This document shows positions 25,901-32,525 of a stretch of 32,525 bases of DNA, one piece after another. The translations under genes were made by a program, and so were the position numbers. Source of the stretch: Bacteroidia bacterium (lineage in GTDB: Bacteria; Bacteroidota; Bacteroidia; J057; JANWXU01); assembly GCA_025057395.1 (NCBI GenBank), contig JANWXU010000035.1:1-32525 (forward strand). The letters run 5' to 3'. The stretch's first letter is position 1. Each line of letters begins with the position of its first letter. The notes under the pieces are model-generated. The model was not told the origin of the DNA. It ran no database searches and saw only the letters and a program-made list of their open reading frames with translations.

Positions 25901-26055
25901 TGATCATCTAGCGTAACTTTTATGTTATATTCTACACGTTGTTGAAAATACGGAGCATCACTAAGATATTGAGCCTGTATTTTGTGTATAAAGAATACTA
26001 ATAAAAGTAATTGTATTACCTTCATTCTAAAAATGAGGCCGTTTATAAATTTCAT
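22978..26055 (-). CDS. M1-family metallopeptidase with apparent C-terminal outer-membrane beta-barrel
   Basis: From the ATG at 26055 the product is 1025 residues; a start at 26025 gives an even shorter signal peptide, and one at 26082 would overlap proC by 23 bases. The signal peptide ends HKIQA before Gln. Residues about 40-560 are an M1 aminopeptidase: exopeptidase-type GAGSGMEYP, then the zinc site HELGHNWFYG (His374, His378) and the third ligand Glu397 in DEGLN, 18 residues after the second His as in the family. From about residue 660 to the end the sequence is no longer peptidase-like. It shows alternating hydrophobic/aromatic strands and ends in Phe, like an outer-membrane barrel. It is 4 bases from the end of proC. 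The fusion suggests an outer-membrane-anchored peptidase. Confidence 0.88.
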   Translation of the reverse strand: MKFINGLIFRMKVIQLLLLVFFIHKIQAQYLSDAPYFQQRVEYNIKVTLDDQSHFLKGEWECIYYNNADSALTYIYLHLWPNAYQSRNTPFTRHQVENNNLSFYYARDEERGGIDSLNFSIEGQPIEWSYLPVEHPILNTIEGSAFYVAKQKKILEVLLLKLPFPLNSGKSIKIKTPFRVKIPYTFSRMGHTDNQYQITQWYPKPVVLDAQGWHPMPYLDQGEFYSEWGRFDVQISLPKEYKIAATGVLQREFADSKNPKNIIYHFVADSVHDFAWFCDKEYIEDRDTLLLPYSKRIIQVKALYRASEKKHWQEATKYIKEAIYWYSKLVGEYPYPQATAVSGALGAGSGMEYPMITVIGPINNSSTLRRVIVHELGHNWFYGVLASNERLYPWLDEGLNSYYENRIMDILEGITSYSPDLSLKKKFQNDLQLPRRRFFLGGDLFGNATLAKFSYKFVESTNRVQPISLPADWYTRINYGLIVYTKSVFALNYLENYLGQALFDKCMQAYFAQWQFKHPYPQDMQAVFEKVSQKDLTWFFQGLVNTKETVDFKIENVENENGKLYIHIENKSGFLLPAILAIQDKSHQILQTLKTEPFLNKITVVCELEDAERWHIVVINPTQVLPERNVHNNLYYNRSFLPAFPEIELKFLYRLENMYQKPIFWIPALGANANDGFMAGGLFYFQPYPRQHFEFHLMPMYSLGSKRLVGSAGFTLRVFPNEIFRKIEWKTRVAQFSDLFRLKNSITFYFQPFQKILSSEKVFASPFYRLQPNWRRAPIHYLTLRSHQLARYVGAEWRVEQDFRPYFIAIDWHYSMDKRLWEYGWDFELGYHNAQAVRISIAPFISYRYTQHAFISLRSFAGKWLLNQEVPFDLAYRFSGSRDPLGESILLDRKQETTGFLSRQLVADMGGFRSWTYEDGIILELEPYTDDWLVSANLTIQAPVKLLDFVHGFLDIGAMPRIGKNEVRTAYAAGISFSFGKGFFSINYPILGSFYPNTFPDSWDALGQRINFSLEINRFIQRLDF

Positions 26056-26059
26056 AAAG

Positions 26060-26851
26060 TTATTTTTTATGTTGAATTCCATCGATAGCGTGGAAAGACG
26101 ATAAAATTCCTTTTATGAGAGCAGAGCTAAACCCCTGATGTTCCATTTCATTAAGGCCAGCAATAGTGCATCCTTGAGGGGTTGTTACTTTGTCAATTTC
26201 ACTCTCAGGGTGTGAATCTTGGTTTAAAATTAGAGCGGCTGCCCCTCTTACGGTTTGAGCAGCTATTTTTAGAGCAGTTTGAGAATCAAAACCAATTTGA
26301 ATTCCTCCCTGCATTGAGGCACGAATATAGCGAAGGGCAAACGCTAATCCACAAGCACCTAGTACAGTAGCTGCATCCATCAAGTGCTCCTCTATAAACA
26401 CACTTTGCCCTAACTTATTAAAAAGTGTTAAAATAGCTTGTTTTTGTTGTTCGCTAAGGTTAGCAGTACTAATGCATGTCATCGACTCTCTTTGAGAAAT
26501 AGCAGTATTAGGCATAGCACGCGCAATATACACCTGTGGACCCAAATGCAATTTCAATTCTTGCAAAGAAAAACCTGTTACTAAAGAAATTAATAGCTGG
26601 TGCTCAATAAAAGGACGAATTTCCTCTAAAACTTTAACTACTTGATGAGGCTTTACTGCAAGCATAACATAATTAGCAGCACCAATAAATGCCGTATTAG
26701 AATCAGAAATTTGTATACCTAAGCTTTTAAGATACGTAATCTTTTGTGGATTACGCCGCGTAACAGTAATGTTATAATTCGGTTCTGCTTCTTTCAAGCC
26801 TTTAGCAATAGCACAACCTAAATTTCCTCCACCAATAATTAAGATATTCAT
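26060..26851 (-). CDS. proC: Pyrroline-5-carboxylate reductase
   Basis: NAD(P)H-dependent reduction of 1-pyrroline-5-carboxylate to proline, the last step of proline synthesis, in the cytosol. 263 residues, normal length. The Rossmann loop is GGGNLGCAIA (7-16). VMLAVKPHQV marks the second part of the nucleotide fold and ARAMPNTA the central motif. The C-terminal helical domain has ASMQGGIQIGF, the catalytic-region pattern TVRGAAALIL and DKVTTPQGCTIAGLNEME. The gene lies 43 bases after ppx and 4 bases before the peptidase, all in one direction. Confidence 0.96.
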   Translation of the reverse strand: MNILIIGGGNLGCAIAKGLKEAEPNYNITVTRRNPQKITYLKSLGIQISDSNTAFIGAANYVMLAVKPHQVVKVLEEIRPFIEHQLLISLVTGFSLQELKLHLGPQVYIARAMPNTAISQRESMTCISTANLSEQQKQAILTLFNKLGQSVFIEEHLMDAATVLGACGLAFALRYIRASMQGGIQIGFDSQTALKIAAQTVRGAAALILNQDSHPESEIDKVTTPQGCTIAGLNEMEHQGFSSALIKGILSSFHAIDGIQHKK

Positions 26852-26863
26852 TAAATAAAATAA

Positions 26864-26889
26864 ATTAGTAAGTAATAGATTAGTAAGTA
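26864..26889. repeat. Two 11-bp direct repeats, period 15 bp, between ppx and proC
   Basis: ATTAGTAAGTA occurs at 26864-26874 and 26879-26889 in the 43-base gap between ppx and proC. It may be a local duplication; no function is indicated. Confidence 0.5.
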
Positions 26890-26894
26890 TTCAA

Positions 26895-28448
26895 TTACTT
26901 AGCCTGTTTAATTTCCAATTTGCAGTTAAAAGCAATTTCAAAAAGTTCTCTAGCCTCCAAAGCAGCACTCATTTCTAGATCAACGTTTTTACTGCTTTTT
27001 ACCATTAGTATAATAGTTTTATTATTTTGAATATTCACTCGCACATCTTCTACTGCTAAACGATGAGCGCGATCCAAATTAGTAGCAATACGTAAAATAC
27101 CAGCTAGCTTTTTTACCAGTTCTTTATGTTCTCGATATAAAAGATTATAATGCATGTGCTCTAAAGAAGGTAAACTCTTGCGATGATAGCGTACCAAATT
27201 ACTAAGTAGAAGAATTTCATTAGCCGTAAAACCCGGAATGTTACTATTTTGTACTATATATTGGCTGTGTTTATGATGCCCACTTCGATTAATAAAATGG
27301 CCTATATCCAAGAGTAATGCCGCATATTGTAAAAGCTCACGCTCGTGTGCTCCATAGTGATGCAAAGCATAAGTTTGATCAAAAATTTGAGTGGCTATTT
27401 TACTCACTAAACGAGCGTGCTCCCTAGCATAGTTGTATTTTTCTGCCAGCTGCAAGATAGCCTTTTCTCTAAAATTTTGTTCATACAGTTCTAAAGGTTG
27501 TAATAGACGCTGAGTTTCCATGTAGTTTACAAGAATCCCTTCTTTGAGGGCATAGGTAGAAACCATAATTTGATTAATATTCAGCTCTTGAAGTAGTAAG
27601 TTTACTAAAATCACACCCGTTAGTATCATATCCACTCGATTAGGATCCATTCCTGGTAGGGCTAAGCGTTCGTCTCTTGATTTAGCTAAAATCTTATCGT
27701 GTGCCTCTAAAAACTGCTTACGGTCAAATATAAAACCATTAAGGGTATCTACAAGATGCCTATCCCCTCGCTGATGGGCAATCATTGCGCCTAGAGTCTC
27801 AAAAGTACCGGAAGAACCAATAAGGGTAGCTAGCTGAAATGTTTTCAGTTGCTCTAGAGTTTGTTTTAGAGCCTCTCGAAAATATTGAATAGTAGACTGA
27901 ATTTGTTCCTGTGTAATAGGATCGTCGGGCTGTATAAACTCCAATGCACGCGCGGCTCCAACCTCAATGCTTTGCAAATATTTAGCGCAGACACGATTAG
28001 CTACAATCAGCTCTACTGATCCTCCTCCAATATCTACTATCAATACATCTTCTTGTGCTGGTAAAGTTAATCCGTATCTGATTCCTTGGTATATTAAAGA
28101 AGCCTCCTCATAACCATTAATCACTTTAATAGGAATGTTAGCTAACTGCCAAGCCTGCTTAATAAACGCCTCACTATTCTTAGCTCCGCGAATAGCTGCA
28201 GTAGCATAAGCAAAAACTTTTTGCGCCCCCCGGCTATCAATAATCTTTCGGAAATTTTCCATAGCTCGCATACCACGCTCAAAAGCTGGTGGTAAAATTT
28301 CATTTTTTTCCATTCCCCCTTCTCCTAGCTTAACCGCTTCTTTATACTTTTCTGTAATATAAAAACTTCCTTTTTCATCAATTTCCACAATCAATAAATG
28401 AAAAGTATTCGTTCCTAGATCTATTACTGCGATAGTCTCTGCTGCCAT
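26895..28448 (-). CDS. ppx: Ppx/GppA exopolyphosphatase or pppGpp phosphatase
   Basis: 517 residues, the length of Ppx. It belongs to the ASKHA phosphatase family, which degrades polyphosphate from the end or converts pppGpp to ppGpp; the two activities cannot be told apart here. Motifs: phosphate-1 loop VIDLGTNTFHLLIVE, GYEEASLIYQGI, phosphate-2 loop VDIGGGSVELIV, and GSSGTFETLGAM. The C-terminal helical HD-like part has HFINRSGHHKHSQYI and LVRYHRKSLP, as in E. coli Ppx. The HD motif is degenerate: AALLLDIGHF has Leu where the first metal His would be. The start ATG faces the sensor gene across 275 bases of AT-rich DNA, in which I found no good promoter pair. Confidence 0.93.
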   Translation of the reverse strand: MAAETIAVIDLGTNTFHLLIVEIDEKGSFYITEKYKEAVKLGEGGMEKNEILPPAFERGMRAMENFRKIIDSRGAQKVFAYATAAIRGAKNSEAFIKQAWQLANIPIKVINGYEEASLIYQGIRYGLTLPAQEDVLIVDIGGGSVELIVANRVCAKYLQSIEVGAARALEFIQPDDPITQEQIQSTIQYFREALKQTLEQLKTFQLATLIGSSGTFETLGAMIAHQRGDRHLVDTLNGFIFDRKQFLEAHDKILAKSRDERLALPGMDPNRVDMILTGVILVNLLLQELNINQIMVSTYALKEGILVNYMETQRLLQPLELYEQNFREKAILQLAEKYNYAREHARLVSKIATQIFDQTYALHHYGAHERELLQYAALLLDIGHFINRSGHHKHSQYIVQNSNIPGFTANEILLLSNLVRYHRKSLPSLEHMHYNLLYREHKELVKKLAGILRIATNLDRAHRLAVEDVRVNIQNNKTIILMVKSSKNVDLEMSAALEARELFEIAFNCKLEIKQAK

Positions 28449-28723
28449 TAGGTTTTCAAGTAAGATTTAAAATAAAAACTACAATATTAACACTATCTGT
28501 TTTTTACGTGTATTTATTTTAGTAAGATTATTAATTAGTTTTCTCTAAATTATACTACCCTACTGAATTGATATTTACACAAAAACTTTTATTTGAACTT
28601 TCGTGATCAACAATAAAAAACCATCTTTTTATTACAAGATATAATTAGAGTAATTCTCTATAAGAAAGAATTGTATACTACAATCAAGTTTTTTAATCAA
28701 TTAATTCAAAATTGAACTTTGCA

Positions 28724-31606
28724 ATGCAAACATTAAGCTTTACTACTAAATTTACCTTTAGTTATTTAATTGGTACTCTTTTGCTAGTACTTACTTCAAT
28801 TATAGGAGTAATTGAGCAAAATAGTATCGAAGAAAATACCCAAAAATCCAATACTTACTGGAAAGCTCTAGATAACCAAATTTCCCGGCTTCATCGTACT
28901 GCTACTACTTTGCAGCAAACAGCAAGCGTACTAAGAACTGCACCAGACCAAACCACCTACTTAGCTACCCTTAGTAAATATGAAGGACTTAAAAAACAAA
29001 TGAATAAACAAATGGGTAGGCTACAAGAAATGTATTCCCCCACAGCTTTTGCAGAGTCTATGAATTTACTCGAAGACCTAAATCGTTACTATCAGTCTTA
29101 TGTGACCTCTCTGCAACATTATGAGGAATATATTCAATCTAAAGTACCTGCTTTTGCTGATAAAATTATGGTAAATAGCCTCTCTCCCTCTTTTAGCCTA
29201 ACTCTACAAACTTTAGAAATTATACGAACTCATGAAATAAACCAAACATTCAATAGTATCTTAATTGCAAAAAAAAATCTAGACTTAAATAAAGTTTTAC
29301 TTGCTTTTTGCTTAATTGGAATATTCCTAAGCTTAATTGTATATCCTAGCTATCTATTACTTAAAGTTCGTTCAAAAATAGAAAAACTTACCTTTAAACT
29401 ACACTCTCTATTTCGAGCCGAAAACGCTACCTCCCCAAACTATAAAAACGAACTCGAGCGTTTAGAAAAAGAAATTGATATTTTACAGAATGAAATCCAA
29501 AATTTAGATTTTTCTTTGCAGCAATTGGCAGAAAAAAATTGTCTTCCTCAGCAAGCTTCAACTTCTTCTTCCTCTTCTTGGATTCACTTTCGATTACGAA
29601 CATTAGAGCAAAAAATTTTAGTTTTAAGCGAGGAAGACCAAATTAAAAAATGGCAAATAAGTACGTCTAACCACTTCCATGAATTGATTAGTAGTCAAGC
29701 CTTAAGCTCAGACTTAGCAGAAATACTCCTAAAAGAAATTATTAACTACTTTGAGTTCATTATTGGGGCTATCTATGTAGCAGCTCTCACTGAGCGAGAG
29801 GAAATAGTACTAAGATTACATTACAGCTATGCGTTACATTCAGAAGTTCCTGAAAAAAGGACTATTAAACCAGGAGAAGGACTACTAGGGCAGGCCATAA
29901 TTGAAAAGAAAATTATTTATATTACTCAAATTCCGGTCGAGTTTTTTAGTATCCAATCTGGTTTAGGGGAGGCCCCTCCCCAAGCATTGCTAATAGTTCC
30001 TATTATCTTTGGAGATCAAATAGTAGGAGCCCTAGAATTAGCTTCCTTCCAAAATTTATCCCCTGCAATTTTTACATTTTTTGAAAATTTTAGCCATCAA
30101 TTTGGAGTATACTTTTATCACTATCTTTTCCTAAAAAATAATACCTCTTTAGCTATTGCCGCTGGAGAAAAGCAATATCTTTCAAGTTTAAGTTCCTCTA
30201 CTCCGATTGCAGAAAAAAAAAATGATCATTCTAATGAGCTTGAAAAAAAATGTCAACAGCTGCAAGAACAGAATCGACTTTTAGAAACTCAACTCCAAGA
30301 AAAGGAAGCTCAAGCTATCATCTGTAAAAAGGAGCTCGAACATTGTCAAGAAGAAAAAAAGATGGAGCAACAAAAGCACCTACAGGAGTATAATAAATTA
30401 AAGCATAAAAATGCAGAAATTATTTTGCAATTAGCTAGTCTAGAGCAAGAACTTGAAAACACTAAAGAAGAAAAAAAAGCATCTACCCAACTTAAAAACG
30501 AAATTGAACATCTGTACTCAGAGAATCAAAAACTAAGCCAAGCTCTTATACAAACTGAACAACAACTCAACCAGTTGCAAGACGAAAAAGAAAAAGTTAA
30601 ACTCCAAATAGCAGCATTAGAAAATATCTTCCAAAAGTATGAAGAATTGCAATTATCCTATTTTCAATATGATGCTTTGGCTTCTGAAATAGAACTTCCG
30701 CCTTTAAAGAAGAATAATCTTATTGATTCAAACTCGCTTATTGAAAGGGTCAAAGAATTAATAGAAACTTACTTTTCTAATGAATTAACCAATAATGATC
30801 CGGTATTACTTTACTTTTGGAAAAAAGGTGATAAAAACATCCAATATTTTCTACTATTTCTCATGCCCAATTCTTCCTCTCCTTTTCTTTGGCAAGGGCT
30901 TTTGATTCTTCTTCCGCCAACCGTAGGATCAATTGAGCTTCTTACATACTCCTTCTTGAACTACTTGCAGGAGCTAGTAAGGACTAAAAATAAAAATAGT
31001 GATTCCGCAAATATATTATTGGTACCTAGCAATATTTGCCAACAATTAAAACTTAACATTGAGCAAGCTGAAGATAATTTAGCTAAAATTTCGTTTTTTA
31101 TTTCTCCTCCTGCCTCCGAACCTAAAGAAGCTGCTCAACTACAACAAATTATACTAGAAGCGAACTTGCCATCATATTCAATCACCTTAGCTCCTGAAAT
31201 ATTGAAACCTTACGTAAGTGCAATAACTCTTGAAAATAATATATACCAAAATTTACTTAAAGAAGCAGTAGGTTTCTTAGAAATGAATAAAGTAGGATTT
31301 ATTGAAGATTGTAATAAAAATGTACTAAATATGCTTGAACTTCCTCAAAAGGAAGAAATTATGGGCAAACATCTTACTAGTATAATGCCCCCTCAACATG
31401 AAGTAATTTTTGATACTATTATTGAAAAAATCAATAAACAAGAATATCTATTTCAAAAGCTTACACTTGTTAAAGCTAGTTGCCAGATAGTGGAAGTGGA
31501 AGCTTACTTTATACTAAAAAATTTATCTTCTAATTATAATAGTTCTAGTCAAGACTTTAAGCTACTTGTTTTCCTGCTAAATAAAGCTCCGCTTACGATA
31601 AATTAA
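28724..31606 (+). CDS. Membrane sensor: two TM helices, GAF domain, long coiled coil, C-terminal PAS-like domain, no output domain
   Basis: I start at the ATG at 28724 (960 residues); a TTG four codons upstream is the alternative. TM1 at about 9-30 and TM2 at about 190-213 bracket a helical periplasmic region of about 160 residues, like a four-helix-bundle sensor. A coiled segment (about 215-270) leads to a GAF domain (about 320-465: GEGLLGQAII, LLIVPIIFGDQIVGALEL). A coiled coil (about 500-645) of Glu/Lys/Gln heptads follows, then a region with no match. A PAS-like domain (about 850-950) contains VGFIEDCNKNVLNMLEL and MGKHLTSIMPP. There is no histidine-kinase, cyclase, EAL, HAMP or methyl-accepting signature. 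It overlaps the SUKH gene on the other strand by 30 bases and is close to a SpoIIE phosphatase. Confidence 0.85.
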   Translation: MQTLSFTTKFTFSYLIGTLLLVLTSIIGVIEQNSIEENTQKSNTYWKALDNQISRLHRTATTLQQTASVLRTAPDQTTYLATLSKYEGLKKQMNKQMGRLQEMYSPTAFAESMNLLEDLNRYYQSYVTSLQHYEEYIQSKVPAFADKIMVNSLSPSFSLTLQTLEIIRTHEINQTFNSILIAKKNLDLNKVLLAFCLIGIFLSLIVYPSYLLLKVRSKIEKLTFKLHSLFRAENATSPNYKNELERLEKEIDILQNEIQNLDFSLQQLAEKNCLPQQASTSSSSSWIHFRLRTLEQKILVLSEEDQIKKWQISTSNHFHELISSQALSSDLAEILLKEIINYFEFIIGAIYVAALTEREEIVLRLHYSYALHSEVPEKRTIKPGEGLLGQAIIEKKIIYITQIPVEFFSIQSGLGEAPPQALLIVPIIFGDQIVGALELASFQNLSPAIFTFFENFSHQFGVYFYHYLFLKNNTSLAIAAGEKQYLSSLSSSTPIAEKKNDHSNELEKKCQQLQEQNRLLETQLQEKEAQAIICKKELEHCQEEKKMEQQKHLQEYNKLKHKNAEIILQLASLEQELENTKEEKKASTQLKNEIEHLYSENQKLSQALIQTEQQLNQLQDEKEKVKLQIAALENIFQKYEELQLSYFQYDALASEIELPPLKKNNLIDSNSLIERVKELIETYFSNELTNNDPVLLYFWKKGDKNIQYFLLFLMPNSSSPFLWQGLLILLPPTVGSIELLTYSFLNYLQELVRTKNKNSDSANILLVPSNICQQLKLNIEQAEDNLAKISFFISPPASEPKEAAQLQQIILEANLPSYSITLAPEILKPYVSAITLENNIYQNLLKEAVGFLEMNKVGFIEDCNKNVLNMLELPQKEEIMGKHLTSIMPPQHEVIFDTIIEKINKQEYLFQKLTLVKASCQIVEVEAYFILKNLSSNYNSSSQDFKLLVFLLNKAPLTIN

Positions 31607-32116
31607 ATTTAGAAATTCTTCAAAACTTTCAGCAACAAAATAAACATTGGCCTCTTTTTTAGGGTTTTGAGAATCAAATTGGAAAAAATAGATATGATAG
31701 TTATCTAAGTCCATAGCCATAATATTTCCAAAGGCATCACAAGCAATAGGTAAATACTTGTTTTTCAAAAGATTCTTATAGTAAACCCAATTATAGTATA
31801 GGTTATACTTAGGAGATTTTCTAATATTAAAAAAAGTATAAATTACAAAGCTATACAGCTTTTGAGGAAAAGGCGCAGACGAGTACACGTCACAGGCATA
31901 TTCAAGCGTAGGAAAAACTGACTTTTGTTTTAAGAAATTAATATAACTTGCAGGAAGTTTATGCGATAATAATTTTTCAAAGGCTTCCAAATTATTTTGG
32001 GGTTCCTCTTTTTTATTTTGTGGAATTGCGGCTATAGCTCCTTTTTTAATATGCTCCAGCCATGTAAACAAACTTTTAGCCCACTTTCCAAAAGTCATTA
32101 CAGTGGTAATAAACAT
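31577..32116 (-). CDS. SUKH superfamily (SMI1/KNR4-like) protein
   Basis: 179 residues from the ATG at 32116 (an ATG at 32098 is also possible). No signal peptide, so cytosolic. Family features from about residue 40: an early helix LEAFEKLLSHKLPASYINFL (the LPxxYxxFL motif), a strand KYLPIACDAFGNIMAMDL (the xPIxxDxxGN motif), IYFFQFDS, and a closing FVAESFEEFLNLI. SUKH proteins include many immunity proteins for polymorphic toxins, but also regulators; no toxin gene is visible next to it. It lies 25 bases after the SpoIIE gene and in the same direction, so the two may be co-transcribed. The 3' end overlaps the sensor gene by 30 bases. Confidence 0.8.
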   Translation of the reverse strand: MFITTVMTFGKWAKSLFTWLEHIKKGAIAAIPQNKKEEPQNNLEAFEKLLSHKLPASYINFLKQKSVFPTLEYACDVYSSAPFPQKLYSFVIYTFFNIRKSPKYNLYYNWVYYKNLLKNKYLPIACDAFGNIMAMDLDNYHIYFFQFDSQNPKKEANVYFVAESFEEFLNLIYRKRSFI

Positions 32117-32141
32117 TCGTTTATTGTATTTTAGTAGAAAA

Positions 32142-32525
32142 TTAGCTAAATCTTATCCCTGCTACTGTAATATCATCTAGTTGCTCATATTTACCCATCC
32201 ATTCAAATAACGTATTTTTAAGAGTATTTTCTTGCTCTGTTACCGATAAATGGCTTATTTTAAGCAACAAATCCTTAAAACGTGTCGACATAAATTTTCT
32301 TCCTTTTTCTCCCCCAAACTGATCTTGGTAGCCATCAGAAAAAAGATAAAGCATATCTCCTTTTTGAACTTCCGTTCTTTGTAAGGTAAATTTTCTTTCC
32401 TCCTCATGCTGCTGCCCTCCAATTGCTTTTTTATCAGGCTTAAATTCAATCATCTGGTTATTGCGAACCAAAAGTATAGGGTTATTTGCACAGGCTAGAC
32501 ACAATGCCGGTTCCCCCGGAATGAA
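32142..32525 (-). CDS. SpoIIE/PP2C-type serine phosphatase, C-terminal part; 5' partial
   Basis: The frame is open to the window edge; the TTG at 32504 is internal. About 127 residues are visible, the end of a SpoIIE-family PPM phosphatase domain: ACANNPILLVRN (usually AGANNPLYLIRN), then AIGGQQHEEERKFT, GDMLYLFSDGYQDQFGGEKG with the metal-binding Asp of the SDG motif, and the closing QLDDITVAGIRFS (DDITV motif). These enzymes dephosphorylate serine/threonine, often on anti-sigma-factor antagonists, and in Cytophagales often sit behind large sensor modules, which would lie upstream of the window. The neighbouring sensor is on the opposite strand. Confidence 0.9.
   Translation of the reverse strand, partial: FIPGEPALCLACANNPILLVRNNQMIEFKPDKKAIGGQQHEEERKFTLQRTEVQKGDMLYLFSDGYQDQFGGEKGRKFMSTRFKDLLLKISHLSVTEQENTLKNTLFEWMGKYEQLDDITVAGIRFS

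Noticed and set aside
1-32525. CRISPR array, insertion sequence or prophage
   Set aside because: No regular spaced repeats, transposase, integrase or phage structural gene was seen.

Overview
The window looks like chromosomal DNA of a Bacteroidota bacterium, most likely from the Cytophagales side. Signs in the sequence: AT-rich DNA; two large PKD/Ig-like surface proteins; one gliding-motility-type (CHU_C) and two type A C-terminal domains for the type IX secretion system (T9SS); signal peptides ending just before Gln; start regions without clear Shine-Dalgarno sites; and a -33/-7 promoter of the Bacteroidota kind (TTG, 21 bp, TAnnTTTG) in front of a tRNA cluster. The genus cannot be named from this window.

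Layout. Bases 1-6004 (+): the 3' end of a giant PKD/Ig-like T9SS type B protein, guaA (GMP synthase), a TPR plus type 1 periplasmic-binding-fold protein, and a small DUF4296-like lipoprotein, tightly packed. Bases 6017-11497 (-): an 1826-residue IgGFc-binding-like surface protein with a tetranucleotide repeat inside its signal-peptide codons. Bases 11613-11987 (+): a promoter and three tRNAs (Ser-GCU, Pro-UGG, Arg-UCU), followed by about 0.6 kb without a gene that may hold a structured RNA. Bases 12604-15027 (+): an unknown exported protein, a small LRR protein and surE, closely spaced. Bases 14966-18331 (-): ettA followed by a fused DppD-DppF type ABC ATPase that is interrupted at an A10 run. 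Bases 18393-22876 (-): two T9SS cargo proteins (Calx-beta; BNR/sortilin-like) separated by a hairpin terminator. Bases 22978-28448 (-): ppx, proC and an M1 metallopeptidase with an apparent C-terminal outer-membrane beta-barrel. Bases 28724-32525: a membrane GAF/coiled-coil/PAS sensor (+), a SUKH-fold protein (-) and the C-terminal end of a SpoIIE-type phosphatase (-).

How it fits together. Housekeeping genes (guaA, surE, ettA, proC, ppx, tRNAs) alternate with large cell-surface and secreted proteins that use the general export signal and T9SS. The right end looks like signalling: a sensor with no recognisable output domain beside a PP2C/SpoIIE phosphatase. The points most worth a second look are the A10 frameshift in the ABC ATPase, the tetranucleotide repeat in the adhesin signal peptide, the peptidase-barrel fusion, and the gene-free, locally GC-richer stretch after the tRNAs. 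I did not find a clear defence island, CRISPR array, prophage or insertion sequence.
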